From Tanypteryx hageni (taxonomy: Eukaryota > Arthropoda > Insecta > Odonata > Petaluridae): a stretch of 64,000 nt of DNA. Positions 10,239 through 22,069 of the stretch are shown piece by piece. Position 1 is the stretch's first letter; each line of letters opens with the position of its first letter. The stretch lies in NCBI GenBank assembly GCA_028673005.1, contig CM054114.1, positions 18,599,137 to 18,663,136 of the forward strand, in the 5' to 3' direction. The notes beneath the pieces are model-generated. The model saw nothing but the letters and a program-made list of their open reading frames with translations, searched no databases and had not been told where the DNA came from. The position numbers and the translations under genes are program-made.

Positions 10239-11140
10239 ATCTCAACAGAATGTTTCATTGTCATAATTTAAACACAGGAAATCCGGTAAATTGAATTTTA
10301 CGGATCTCTTTCTTATTCTTATCGACAAATTTTGCCTACGATAAAAAACCGCTCAAGTTCTAACTTTTATTGGAAAGATTTAAGCTTTTTAACGATATGT
10401 TTCCTTTTGACCGTGTCATTGTTAAACCTTGACATTGTATTGTCGCCTTAATCCTTATACTATATGCATTAGGAATGCGTGCTTTGAAGGCTTAGTCAAT
10501 ATTTTTTGTCATGACCAGAGCAACGCCGAGTCCTTTCACCTAGTTAGCTTTACAATAGGGCCCGGTCGCATCTCAGCGCCTCCGACCTATTTTATTTGAA
10601 CTTAGTAACACCAGCATATGAAAAATTTGGCAATAGAACTACATAATGTATATACGTATGTGTATCTCGTAGACCTTTAATTTTACGGTGCTTGCTCGGC
10701 TACGGATACTCAATCTTCGCTGGCGCCCAGCACGGCTCCAATCTCCAACGCGACTTCTCTGCCCGTACTCCCTCCCGTGCACCACCACCAGTTGAAAATT
10801 TGTTAAGTTGCCTAAACAACAAATGACTAACGTTCATATAAATAAACATGGGTTCCATATGACTTTGGTATGTAATTCAATGCTTGACTTAACATCTTTG
10901 TTCATATGTTTCATTAGTTCATTTTGTATTTAAACTGTTGTTATAGTTGGAAGATTGTATTTTATTTATTGTTTCAACAGAAAATGAGACATCCGATTTC
11001 ATTTTGTACAAAAATACCCGCGGATCCCTATGGTAAACCTGTTCTTAAATTTCTTTTATATCATGTAATTATATTACTAAATTTATGAAGTATTTTAAAT
11101 TTACAATTCTAAATAAACTTTAATAAATAAAACGCGCTTT
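10239..11140. other. Mixed stretch with a GC-richer patch, no gene seen
   Basis: The patch at about 10510-10800 is CpG-containing (for example gggcccggtcgcatctcagc). No open frame of note and no recognisable repeat end. Confidence 0.4.
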
Positions 11141-11830
11141 TTCGTATTGCGTCCGCAAATGAAGCACCAATTTTTTCTATCCCCTTCCCTCCTTTTGCTC
11201 GCCCTTTTTCTTCCTCATAAAATTTCACCTTCCTTCCTTACCTTTCGATTAACTCGTTCTCTCAGTCCTTTCCGTCTTTTTCATTTTTTCGGCTTTCCTT
11301 TTTCCTCTCATCTCACCTTTAGGTCCTTTACTCATTCTTTTTGTCCATTCTCTCTCTATCTGTCCATCTTCTCCCTCTCAACTTCCTCGGAAATTCCCTC
11401 GGGAATCATCTCCTCGCCATTGATTCGGTTCGAACGGAACGGGGATGGGAGGAGGGATCGGGGCGGAGAGTGGACTTTCCTGGAAACGAGAGAATGGCTC
11501 GGATATTCGATGGCGATGGACTCTCGATATCGCGGGGTCCCAGTGCCACTTAAAGTGATTCGTCCCCCGCGGGGCGGGATATCCTAACCTCTCTGCGGAG
11601 AAGGAATAAAAGAAAGAGTGAAAATTGATCGTTCGCGAGGTCACCGAAGAGGAGATTCCCCTCCCTCCCTCGACTCTTCAGTTTTTTCGTCACTTCTCCG
11701 TGAACCGATTCCACGCATCGAGGTAGCTCGTTCCGGCGCTTTGTATTGCCCTAGATTTCTCCCGAATTCCACTTAGCCGAAAGTACCGGAGAAAGTTTAA
11801 TGCAAAAGAAGAAACTACTTAAATTTGCAC
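11141..11830. other. Pyrimidine-rich then CpG-rich island
   Basis: The plus strand at 11150-11400 is strongly C/T biased; 11400-11780 is CpG-rich. Both strands are open for 88-146 codons, but the plus-strand peptide starts as F/L/S-rich low-complexity sequence and has no domain. Composition explains the open frames. Possible roles are unmethylated regulatory DNA or nothing. Confidence 0.3.
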
Positions 11831-12239
11831 CTTACTCACCAAGGACCTAGTCCGACATCTGGTGTATCTTTTGTTTACTGAGGCAAATATGTGCTTAATA
11901 ACTAAAATATATCGTCGTGATGGTTACATAAACATAAGACGCTTCCAGAAGCAACTCGTAAGTTTCAATGCATAAACTTTATTTATTGTGTAATATTAAT
12001 GGTGATCATTTGTCACAGATTTTCATTCTGGTGTTGATTAACTGAAGTAATTTTCAAGCTAATCTTATGGCTGTTATTAAATTGATTTGTCAGAATTCTT
12101 CAATGGCCATAATATGGTTGTGAAAACAACTATTACAATTTTATGGCTTTTGGAGACATCCTGTCATCAGTTCTGGTATTGATTGTTAATCAGCAATATA
12201 ACTGTAGATAAAACGGTCATAAAAGTACTTTCACTGGTC

Positions 12240-13250
12240 CATTTCTTTTAGCGCCTTTTTTTCAAATGCGTTTATAGTAATGCTTTGGCGTCTGTCTGAC
12301 TGTATGTGCGTTTGCTCAAAATTGAAATTGTGACGAAAAAACTCTGAAATTTAGAAGGTAGATTTATGTAGTACTGCTGCCATTTGGTTTTCTTGAGGAT
12401 TGAGTTATGAAACATTATACAAGTTGGGATTGGGGTCCATTAAAATGTATTTTTTTAATGTCCCCGTAAGCGTAAAAGATGGAAAACTATAAATTAGAGC
12501 GTGCATAGCCACATTAATGCCATTTATTCTTGAGAAGCTTGAGAAAAATCCAATATATTTTGAGCTTAGAAAATTGATTACACGGTTTTATTAATTGGTG
12601 TCAACGAAAACAATATTCGTAGCAACTGAAGTAAACAAAACCTGCTACTAATCATGTATAAATACGATTAATTTACTTTCTTGTGAACACAGAACATAGT
12701 TAATGAGAGGAAATGGATTACCTATGACGAAGAATTAAACGTAAATACGTTGAAAAGTAAAGCGCTTTGTAAGTGAAAAGGAATGGATAAATGAAAAAGA
12801 AACTTGTAAATTTCCACTAACAATTTTAATACACGACCGGTTTCGCCTGTTACAACATCATCAGGCGATTATTAAAATGTTAGTGGAAATTTACAAATTT
12901 CTTTTATATTTAAATGGAATTTTTCCACAAAATGGAGTCTTTCCAAGTGGAATTGGTTAGGAATGGATAACTCACAACGGAGGGATTAACGTGAATGTAA
13001 AGATTACGTTACAGTTACTCAAAAGAGAGGCGTTTAAAATAATTTTCGATTGTTTTACATAAATCTCCGAAGGTATAAAATATGGAAAGGTGAAAGTTTG
13101 AGTGTACATATCGGCATCGGTGCCACTTATTCTTGAAATATTTGAGTTTTGAAAACTCTACAGAGGCGGAGAGGCAAACGTTCAAAATTTTAATACAAAA
13201 TTCATTACATTCCAAACTTAAATGTCATTTTGAATGTGTGAATTATCCAA
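12240..13250 (+). repeat. Family Z, diverged copy
   Basis: Opens with ggcgtctgtctgactg (GTCY) and later has gtgtcaacgaaaacaata, caactgaagtaaacaa and ttaaaataattttcgatt, all shared with the 39-40 kb and 49 kb copies. It is interrupted by the palindromic element at 12.80 kb. A phrase around gccacattaatgccatttattcttgag recurs about 600 bp later as ggtgccacttattcttgaa, suggesting a partial internal duplication. Confidence 0.5.
12800..12955. repeat. Palindromic element with nested hairpin
   Basis: Arms at 12800-12830 and 12871-12900 are inverse copies around gtaaatttccactaac / gttagtggaaatttac. Inside is ccggtttcgcctgttacaac then atcatcaggcg, with cgcctg and caggcg forming a second inverted pair. 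A diverged relative lies at 58.03-58.15 kb. The ccggtttcg plus catcatcagg combination is one I recall from invertebrate dispersed repeats; the class is uncertain. Confidence 0.7.
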
Positions 13251-13289
13251 AAAAGTTAATTTTATGTAAAATATATGTTTACGTAGAAG

Positions 13290-13306
13290 CTAGCTAGCTA
13301 GCTATT
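13290..13306. repeat. Short (AGCT)n run
   Basis: agctagctagctagct, a self-complementary tetranucleotide run of four copies. Confidence 0.8.
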
Positions 13307-13429
13307 GAGCCGCCTCCCTCATTTAAACGGTTAACCACACCTCCACGTGGTATCTCCGTTTAAAAAAAAAACGAGTCTCTGGTGAGCGATTATGTGTTGG
13401 CATAACCACATGAAAATATTAACGGCGCA

Positions 13430-13680
13430 ATATACATTGCACAAACTTTCTCATATACGTATATACATTTGGTCGACTGCGTACGCTTGCGAAAGAAAAA
13501 CGCTTATAATTCAAAGTTAACCGTGTATTTTAATGCCATCGATCGATATTTAGTCATTTTTGTCGGACATGTGGCTCAGTCAGTGCTATTTGCGACAATC
13601 AGGCTGTACGATTGGATGGATTTTAATCAAAATCCTTATAGCCATTTTTGAGTAAATCGAATTTTGTTTCAAAATATCCA
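13430..13680 (+). repeat. Family W, copy 1
   Basis: Words such as aggctgtacgattggatgg, ccttatagccatttttgag and cttataattcaaagttaacc are the inverse of sequence at 30.87-31.11 kb. Non-coding; class unknown. Confidence 0.6.
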
Positions 13681-13699
13681 AAATTAAGTACCCTTAATT

Positions 13700-14170
13700 C
13701 CTACGAAAAACATCGCATATTTTGTTTACATCGATCTCTAAGGCGGTTCTCTCGGCAACAACAATTAAAATCCATGTTTTTCTAACCCACGCCCTTATAT
13801 GATCTGTGAGGTATAGTTTAATAAATTTATTCGGATAGAAGAAAACATTTACTATATGATAGTCTACGGGATCACATAATTACGAGTTATGGCTTCGGAG
13901 ATAAAAATTCGAGAAAATCCAGAGTAAAACATCGCATATTTTGTTTACATCGATCCATATATTCCTCTCTAATGCTCTTATATGATTGTGAGATATAGAT
14001 TTAAAATTTATATGGATAGAGAACAGCATTTACTACAAGATAGTCCCAGAGACCATATAATTACGATTTATTGTTTCGGGCATAAAAATTCGAGAACGCC
14101 CAATCTTTTGATACCGTTTCATACATATTTCCCATTAAGAACGTCTTTGGAATCTCTGTGTATTCCATTG
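13700..14170 (+). repeat. Family Y, copy 3 (two internal units)
   Basis: The cgcatattttgtttacatcg phrase, the tcttatatgat phrase and the ataaaaattcgaga phrase each occur twice, about 220-240 bp apart, followed by the family's right end ctttggaatctctgtgtatt. Confidence 0.7.
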
Positions 14171-14389
14171 ATGGAGTATACTTTTCAATCTTGTTACTCT
14201 CTGTAACACTCAATTATGTAAATTTTATATTTATTGTTTACTTTTTAGTGCATATAAAAGTTTGTTTCATTAATTTTATTTCAATTTTATTTTAACTTAA
14301 TACTTAATTCACGCTTACCCGTCATATTTGAAGGACAATTACGCTAGTAAGACAAAAATAATGCTCCTGAAGTAGCAAGAAGAATCTGT

Positions 14390-14627
14390 TTATGGCCAGA
14401 TTAAGGGTTTCGTAGGCCCTAGGCACTATCGCTCGTAGCTATCTTGGAGGCTTCAGTGTGAGTGCTATATCAGCCTACGTAAGCCATATAATTTGTAGTA
14501 GCATATGGTGTGAATTTTAATGCACGTTAAAACATTAATGTTAGAATACGTTTTTTTGTTTAAATTTTCATAGGTACCTTTTTTATCGTAGGCCCTAGAC
14601 ACAGTGCCTATCCCATAATCAGGCCCT
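14390..14627. mobile_element. hAT-like MITE, about 240 bp
   Basis: The left end tatggccagattaagggttt and the right end (inverse cagggcctgattatggg) are imperfect inverted repeats of the CAGGGCC-GATTA type often seen in hAT elements, each followed by tagggccta. No 8-bp target duplication is evident, so the boundaries are approximate. Confidence 0.4.
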
Positions 14628-14639
14628 GCCTGCAGCCTC

Positions 14640-17250
14640 TACAATTATGAGATTAGTGCGACAGTTTCAGAAACTTGTTTCCATTCATGATAAAACATCA
14701 TCGGGATCAATAGTATTCATTAAGAGCATCAAGTTCCAAAGTGGCCGTTGATCAAATTGAACAAGGTTTTGGTGCGTCTACTCGCATAATTTCTCATCAC
14801 TAAAGCGATGGTGATCAGCCTGAATATGAAGTTATCCATCAGACTGTATTTAAATTAAATATAAAAACTATTGCCTAACGTTTGGGACAGTCCGTTTGAT
14901 TTGTTGCGATTTAGCTAAAATGTTACTTGAGTCTCGCATAAAAAATTCTTTCGCTATTTCTATCTGTAACACTGGCTAAATTCATGACACGATGTTATGC
15001 TCGTGAATCCTTTGGAATAAGATTTTTTACCTTGGAAGTTTAATCTTGGTATATGCATGGCTGTGTAATCTACTTAAGAGTGTGTGGTGCCTTTCTCGTC
15101 CAGTGGCTTTTGCTGTTATGGGGCTCACGGAAATGGGCTCTCTCTAATATGGCAAGGATCATGTGTTTTGCGCTAATAACAAAAACGTCTGGCTATTCCG
15201 CTTAGCTTTTTTCGAAACGGCTCCGGCCGAGGATTAAATTTAACAGCTCCATTGGTTCGTTTCTAGGTAAAAAGCTGAGGTGGTGACCTAATGTGGAAAT
15301 ACGTTCCTTCGAATTATGATTTTTTGCTTCTTAATTATAGACTTTCTCTATGTATAAGTTTGCGTTACGAATTTTTGGAGCAAATTACATTAGGACCTTT
15401 CAGAGCAAGATATATTTAAAAAAATTGAAGAAAATTATGATAATTATTTCATTTGGGACCAATTTATATGCAGATTTTATGGTTGAACATGATATGTTAA
15501 AACTGGGTACCTTTAAATTTAAACAAATTTAACCAAATATCTATTTAAGATTACATACAATGACGATTTGATGAGGTGACTGACATTTCAGCACTATGAT
15601 GCGTTAGGATCAAGTAAACATTTTACAAACAAAAAATATACGCTTTTTGAAAACAAAATATATTTTGCGGATAATGAAGTCATTTTAGAGTGACATTTTC
15701 TCATATCATCGTGTTATTGGTAGCAATATCTATAGTTTTTGTTATTGATAGTAATGTCATTCGTGATTTAGAAAATTAACTTAGTTGCTTTGAATTTCAT
15801 TTACAATGTGTGTCGATGTTTTCTGAATGGGGTAATGACATTGTTTGTTTTCGAATTATGATGAAATCCAAAAAGGTAAAGAGAAAATTTTGATCAACTC
15901 AATTGAAAAGACCGTTTAAAATATTGACAATATTCAATTTCAAATTAAACAAATCACATAGAAGTGATTCCGCTGTAAAAGAAAACAAAAAACATTAATT
16001 TTTGTCTATTATGTCCACATGAACGCCTTTTGTTTTAGCAAATAAGTTACATTTTTCTGCCTCAAGACAAAGGAACATTCTCTAGGTTTACTCAAGAATG
16101 AAAGGTTTAAGCGTGCGAGACAATATTTTTTAAGTATTCCTTCCTAATAAACTATTTTGTTGTGGTATTAAGACACGGTGGTTATAATAAAAGGTCGCAA
16201 AACTAAGAAAAAACCAAAGGTTTTCATCGAAAGGAAGTACAAATTTCCGGACATTGTTTTTATCAAAACATGAAATACAGGAGAGAAAGCATTAAAATAA
16301 AAACTCGCAACTCAATAAAAACTCAGGAACTAGGAGGTTTTTATACCAATTTCCGATAATTTAAGCGTAAAGTCGATGGAGAAAAAAAGAAACGTTACCG
16401 ACGTTTTTTTGCGTATTTTTTATCCCCGTGCAATTTTGAGCACGCGATGTAATCGACTCATGTAGCAACGAAGTCAGTCGCTTTTAAAAAAAAGGAACAG
16501 GGATTGGGGGAAGACCGAGAACCTTTAAGTGGAAGAGGAGAGAAGGGGAGAATGGGAAGACGAGTAGGAGGAGGGGGAATTGGATAGCGGCGGGCGAAGC
16601 GAAGCCAGGATTCGTTTAATAACGTAACTGGGGACTTTTTTCGGAAGTTGGAAAAAAAGAGTGAAAAGCTTGTTTCTCTCCACGACGAGCATATTGCGTG
16701 TACCTCAGTTCGGTTCTATTGTAGGCACAAGTGCACATGGTGGGAGGAGAGATGCCGGTAGAGGGGGATGAAATAAAGGCCAGGTCGAGAACGGTCTGAA
16801 GTGGTCTTGTACTCTCTGTGGGTAATCGTTGAAAAGGATATGATCGGTTGGTTATTGAAACCTTTTTTCACCTATTTTTGATCGTCCAAATGGGTTAATT
16901 ACGGCAATTCCCCGCTATACGTCAGGGATTTGATGTATAGCGAAACAATTTTTTATATTAATAATGGTAAAAGTAAGGAATGCGTTCATTTTCGTGACAC
17001 TTGTGTACCAATTTCAATCCAATTAAAACATAGAACTGCATACATTTAATTTCAAAATAGGTTAAATGAAGCAAACGAAAATAATATGTACTCGTAAAAA
17101 CACTCACCAGAGATAATTTTGACGCATGTTTTTGGAATTTGTTGAGGAGAGTGGTGATGTTGGGACGTGTATCAGACAAAGGGGCATGCTTATTTGCACT
17201 TATTATATACTATACAGTCTTATTGTATACAAATCTGCATGGTTCATTTA
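14640..17250. other. Unique AT-rich DNA with a purine-rich island
   Basis: No gene recognised. The plus strand at 16.49-16.79 kb is purine-rich (for example gaggagagaaggggagaatg) with some CpG. The rest is AT-rich with frequent stops. Confidence 0.4.
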
Positions 17251-17267
17251 TGGTACCCGGACGGCAG

Positions 17268-18035
17268 ACCGACGGACGTTATGTCGAACGAACGTTATGC
17301 CGACGGACGTTATTCTGACGGACGTTATGCGGACAGGATGTAATAGGCGGGAAATGTTAACAATCGATATAGTCTACGTTCGATTTTAGTAGTGGTGATA
17401 TATATTTCCCGTTCTGCTGTTAATAATTCTTTTACACATTACCCGTTTAGTTGTTCATAATAAGGCTAGTATAATTGACTCGTTTAGTTGTTTAAACGTC
17501 TGGTGCTACAGATTACTCGTTGAATTGGTTTAAGATAATGCTGTACACATACCCTTTCATGTTTTTATATTTAGGGTTGTACACTTTACCTGTTCATACT
17601 ACTGTAATTCTGGCGATTAAAATTAACCGTGCAATATCATATTCTACTGGTGGTACAAATTAAATCTTAAATGGTTGACATCTCTGGCGATAAAGTGTAC
17701 CAATTATATTGTTTATACGCTTGGGGGCTCAAATTACCCATCTAAAAATTTATAATTCCCTCGGTTCAATCCACCCGTTCAATTGTTTATACTTCTTGTG
17801 GTTCACATTATCCGTTCCATTGTTTATACTTACGACGGCTCAATCCACTTGTTCAATTGTATATACATTCCAGTGGTTTATATAATCCGTACAATGTTAT
17901 ATGCTACTGGTGGTATAAATTTCCGGTAAAATTGTTTATAAATCGGCTGTTAACACTTCCTGCCTATCCCACCCTGTCCGCATAACGTCCATTCGGCATA
18001 ACGTCCGTTCGGCATACCGTCCGTCGCCATAACGT
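17268..18035. mobile_element. E2: long-TIR element enclosing a 37-bp minisatellite
   Basis: The termini are inverted: left gacggacgttatgtcg ... gttatgcggacagg ... aggcgggaaatgttaaca (17271-17364); the right end, read inverted, gives gacggacggtatgccg ... gttatgcggacagg ... aggcaggaagtgttaaca. Each TIR is itself a tandem run of a roughly 15-bp gacggacgttatgcc unit (four on the left, three on the right). The interior is a degenerate array of 37-bp units. No coding sequence is present, so it is a non-autonomous, possibly foldback-like element. Superfamily and target duplication are not identified. Confidence 0.8.
17370..17955. repeat. 37-bp degenerate tandem array inside E2, about 15 units
   Basis: Units of mostly exactly 37 bp share the pattern ccgttcaattgtttatac, then tctggtggttca, then aattac. 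The clearest adjacent units are at about 17778-17890. Divergence between units is high, so the array is old or grew slowly. Confidence 0.8.
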
Positions 18036-20330
18036 AAGGCCACGTAATTTATTGCTCGAGCCCTGTTAAAGTTAATAGCTAAATAAAGGATAATATTAAC
18101 GTAAAAATGATATCACTTACACTTGAATGGAAATCTATTGTTGAGCAAAGGCCTTTGCAAGACTAAATCGTTTTTGCCTCGACTATCTTGAACTTCTGAG
18201 ATACACGTCAGTCATCCAGTATACTCTTCACAAAAGACGTATATGTGAAGCTCCACGACGCATAACGAAATATTTTCCTCGATTCACTGTCATCGTAGAT
18301 GTGAAACGATGTAAAAAAGGGGCGACTTGTGGCTGGGGGACTGTACTCCTCTTAACCTTTTTATTATATCTTTTTCCGGTTCGGAATAATTGTAATTTTC
18401 AAATTTTTTCCATTCACTTTCCTTCCAGGCGAATGGCGTTTTTGCGAATGAAACGGTCAAAATTCCATCGAGATTTTTTAAGCAGCCGATGCGAAAAAAA
18501 ATCAATGTTTCCGCGTTGGCTGGAGCCGTTATTGTTGAGCGAATGGAGGGCGTATTTCGAGGGGTGTCCGAAAACTGCCGAAAAAGTTTCGTCGATATAT
18601 TTGCGAAAAGTTTTTTTTCCTCGTGCAATTAACTCCGTAAATCGGCGAAGCCCTCTTTGAAGGAGCGAATCCGAAATTCTTTTTCTCTCTCGTGTGGAAA
18701 AATAAGTTTTTTCACTAATTGCGCTTCGCGTTCACGGATCCTTGTTGGGAAGGATTAATGTAGCCATAGCATTAATTATAATTATCCATTTGAGAGCGAA
18801 TATCCAACTTGGGCGATTATCACTGGATTATTATACGGGATATTTTAAAATACTAATTCATCAAGATGTCATCAGTAAACACAAATAAAATTGTTTATTT
18901 ACTCTACGATGAAGTTCGTTGGAGTTATTTCGATTATAAATATTTAAAATTCATTGAGTTTATACCGCGTTCATCATGAAGGAACTGAAGCTAAAAAGCC
19001 CGGAGATAAATTCATATCAACTTAGCATTTCGAAATTCTAATGAATATTCAATCGCTTAATGAAAGCTTTTCATACGTAATGCGTTTTTCCATCAGCTTA
19101 ATTTGTTCGCTGAAACGTTTCAATAATCGTTACACGGTTTAATGGACTCATAATTTTCCATTGGTCTAGGAACAGGTGTCAGGCGCGCATGATAGGTTTG
19201 GATTGTCACTGTCGACGTTTGTGCTAAGTTAGTGGTACCATTTTATTGAAATAAAGTAATTGATCTCGGCCACTATCTTATATCGTTGCTTTTAAAATTG
19301 CGCGAGCATTCTGAATTCATTGGAGCGTAAATCTAAACTTATTGAATTATTTCTGTTGCCGTATTAAATTAAATTGATTATTTTACCTGTGTCAACCGCG
19401 TTTAAAATTAATTCCTTATAAACCCAAAGGCGTCCTCTTATTTATCTACGCTTATTCACAATCTTATGCAAAATTTAATGTGATTTACATTCGGGAGCAT
19501 TTTATAAGGATTGTTCAGGCATAATATCGCAAGTTTCTGGTTGACGAGGATAATTTTAAATTACTTTGTAGATTTTAGACTATATCCAGGTAGGGCTGAT
19601 TAACATGTCGCCTCTTTCTTTATGGCAGATAAATAAGTTCGATTTCTGCGCCAATTTTAATTGTTCTTCAAATCCATATCCTCAAAATTGCGTCGGATTT
19701 TCAGAATTTGCCAACCCCACCGCTAAGCAAGCCTCTCTATTTTTCTCTTAATCGAATTAATTCGAGTGATTTTAATTGTCGACGAAAGATAAAATATTAA
19801 TTCGAGAGATTTGAATGATTCAGCTACTCATTAGTCAGGCATTTTATCAATTACATGGTCGTTTAGATTCTGAATTTGGTTAACGTAATTTGTTTCATTT
19901 TATGGAATTAATTATACCCGCTATATCAACGCATATCATTGGCCAACCGTAAAACATTAAATAAATTTCACGCAACTAAATTATCTATCCATGTCAATTT
20001 GGTTGGTTTCTAATGTAAAATGTACATTTTATAACGACTCACGGTGAAGTTGTATAAAATCTTCCATAATGAAATTTATTACTAAATCAGTATCCCAGGA
20101 ATGTTTTATAAGCAGTTTTTCTCTGCTGCAGTAGTTCATTTCCCTAAGGGACAGCTGGTGATGCATTAAAGTTTCCTTGTACTATATATTAAAATATACC
20201 ATCGTTTCAGTTAAATCGCATAGGTCAATTAAATTTGCGGCGTCCATTTGTTTATGCTACTACAGAATCAATTTATCAGAAGAAAAACTGTAGGCCTAAA
20301 TACCTACTAACACGTCCGAATTATTTATTT
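18036..20330. other. Unique DNA with a CpG-containing island at 18.3-18.7 kb
   Basis: At 18290-18660 both strands are open for over 110 codons, but neither peptide has a recognisable domain and the frames overlap almost fully. The rest is AT-rich with no gene or repeat seen. Confidence 0.4.
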
Positions 20331-20339
20331 ATTAACTAA

Positions 20340-20418
20340 AAAAACCTTTTCGCGGCACCTCTAAAAATCTACTGCGACATCCCAGTGTGCAGCGGCACAC
20401 AGTTTGGGAACCACTGCA
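20340..20418. mobile_element. hAT terminus
   Basis: Ends ggcacacagtttgggaac plus cactg, the inverse of the common hAT terminus CAGTGGTTCCCAAACT, with the subterminal cgcggcacctc motif. The opposite end was not found. Confidence 0.55.
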
Positions 20419-20629
20419 TTATGAAAATAGTATATTCGACGTCGAGGGTCAAGTTCTTCGGACGCGCAAGACACAATCAGGCAGAGGGATGAACATACTT
20501 AGTCCCTCACCTGTTCAGAATTTTTATAAATCAGGATGTGCAATAAACTGCTTATATTTTAAAAGTGCTAATTTAATATATTTGTTAATTTTCTAGATTT
20601 ACGTGAAATAATTTATAAGAAATAGTGTA

Positions 20630-20707
20630 AACTAGATTACTTCGCGGGCCGCAGAAATGTACCATGGGGGCCGCATGCGGTCTGCAGGTCGCGAGTTTGA
20701 GACCCCT
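20630..20707. mobile_element. hAT-like terminus (related to 0.3 kb)
   Basis: The sequence cgcgggccgcag ... gggggccgcatgcgg ... gcgagtttgagacccctg has the same layout of NGGGCCGC motifs and TTTGAGAYCC end as the element ending at 356. Only the right end is clear. Confidence 0.45.
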
Positions 20708-20905
20708 GTACTAGACTATACCAGATCCGAGTCCAACAATAGTTGCAATGACCACACTCTCGTAATGAGTGATAATAACTGAAATAGAAAAATACCCTGC
20801 ACGATGGATTTCAGATGTCCCATGTAAATCAAATGGGAAGGATAGTTCCTGGAATTGAACCCGGAACTCTCAATCTTCGCAGCAAAAACTATCCTTGGGA
20901 TCTCG
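20708..20905 (-). repeat. Family X, copy 3 (inverted)
   Basis: Inverse of copy 1 without its internal segment: actctcgtaatgagtgat, accctgcacgatggatttca, tcccatgtaaatcaaatggg and gaattgaacccggaact (B-box-like on the minus strand). Confidence 0.65.
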
Positions 20906-21760
20906 GTCTCAGTAGCAAGATATTTTCGCCAAGTGTCACGAAAATCGATCTATTGATTCAAAAGTTTATAGGGGGAGACAGGCACAACGAAGAAACTAAG
21001 CCTATTTCCGTTCTGGAAAGTAGGCATATTCTAAGGTGCTTCTTGAAGGACTAGAGATCGGAAATATGGCATTATGGTCGCTCATAGGTCACAGCCAACG
21101 GAAAGAGAAAATCCCAAAAAGTTTCATTTAAGGGGATCTCTTTCGGCCCCATTGTTCCATTTCAATAACCCATAAGAAAAGCATGGGATTCAATGCAGAG
21201 CATTCTAAATATGCTTTTTAAATAACAAAAAATTGAGATAAAAACTCGAGATGAAAACAGTACTGTAGATGAAAGAATGTTTTCATTTTTGGCGACGTGA
21301 TTCAAATCCTTGTCGAATCTGCGAAAAAATTTGTTTTTTATCGCAGAGAAAGCATATTTTTCTGAGGCACAACAATGAAAAATTCTAACTACCATGGGAA
21401 CGAGCGCAAGGCTTTTAAAAGGGAAATGGGAATATCATTAAAGATTACATTCACTCGATGCTTTCAATAATAATTACTGACGTCATAATGATTATTGATT
21501 TTGATCTAATCAACTCACAATAAATACTTTGATGAAGACCATAAACTAAACGTTCTCCTTACCACTGGTTTTTTTTTCGATGCTCCTAATATCTTCACAA
21601 TCTCGACTTCTGACTCTTCTTTTCCGTTCTTCCTTCTTTTACAGTGCCGAGATTATGGACTCGCGTTGTGTGTGAGAATTCTGGGGCACATTGAACACGC
21701 TCTCAGTCTTTGCTGCGCGTTATCTATGGGAGTGCATTATACATGGGAATTTAGTTTAAT
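20906..21760. other. No gene seen
   Basis: AT-rich sequence with short, featureless open frames. Confidence 0.4.
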
Positions 21761-21798
21761 TTTTGGTGGGAATAATTTTGAATCGAGAAAAAAGTGTG

Positions 21799-21868
21799 CT
21801 ATAACCGGGAATCGAACCCGGGTCTTCCACTTACCGGGCGGATATTCTACCACTGAACTATCGTAGCA
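21799..21868 (-). pseudogene. tRNA-Gly-like pseudogene or SINE head
   Basis: The minus strand folds as a tRNA: acceptor gctacga / ttatagc (one mismatch plus a G-T pair), D arm gttcagtggtagaat, anticodon stem tccgc/gtgga, T arm cgggttcgattcccgg. The D arm and T arm match tRNA-Gly, but the anticodon loop is ccggtaa: position 33 is C instead of the invariant U, and the triplet would be GGU. I read it as a tRNA-derived repeat, not a working tRNA. A and B boxes are intact, so Pol III transcription is possible. Confidence 0.6.
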
Positions 21869-21921
21869 GAACAATTTTCTCGTTTCTGAACGCGGATGTT
21901 TTCTTGGGGGGGACGGAACTA

Positions 21922-21980
21922 GAGTGGTAGAATATCCGCCCGGCAAGTGAAAGACCCGGGTTCGATTCCCGGTCATAGCA
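21922..21980 (+). pseudogene. Truncated tRNA-Gly-like copy, inverted to its neighbour
   Basis: Starts within the D loop (agtggtagaat) and runs through tccgcccggcaagtgaaag and cgggttcgattcccgg to catagc. The 5' acceptor strand and half the D stem are replaced by unrelated sequence. The anticodon-loop triplet would be GGC, again with C at position 33. Confidence 0.6.
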
Positions 21981-22069
21981 CACTTTTTTCTCGTTTCAAA
22001 ATTATTCCCAACATTACAGCTTATGCCTGTCTGCATAAGATATTTAGATCGCTTTAATCCATCAATTTC

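Larger units (their letters stand above)
21764..22060. repeat. Palindromic repeat with two inverted tRNA-Gly-like sequences
   Basis: Arms 21764-21865 and about 21920-22013 are inverse copies, both holding gggaataattttgaa(t/a)cgaga and a tRNA-like core. Beyond the right arm, inverted, comes tatgcagacaggcataagct. The same outer sequence and the same tRNA-like core occur at 62.04-62.42 kb, so this is a dispersed family. Confidence 0.8.

Noticed and set aside
11147..11587. 146-codon ORF as a secreted protein with a hydrophobic start
   Set aside because: The F/L/S-rich start comes from a C/T-biased tract, and no domain or splice context supports a gene.
18290..18660. Two 110-119 codon ORFs on opposite strands
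   Set aside because: Complete overlap, no domains, explained by composition.
21799..21868. Functional tRNA with anticodon GGU (Thr)
   Set aside because: C at position 33, a mismatched acceptor pair, Gly-like body and membership of a dispersed family argue against function.
21737..22036. ORFs running through the tRNA-like repeats as proteins
   Set aside because: The open frames are antisense or sense readings of tRNA-like sequence and are a known type of artefact.
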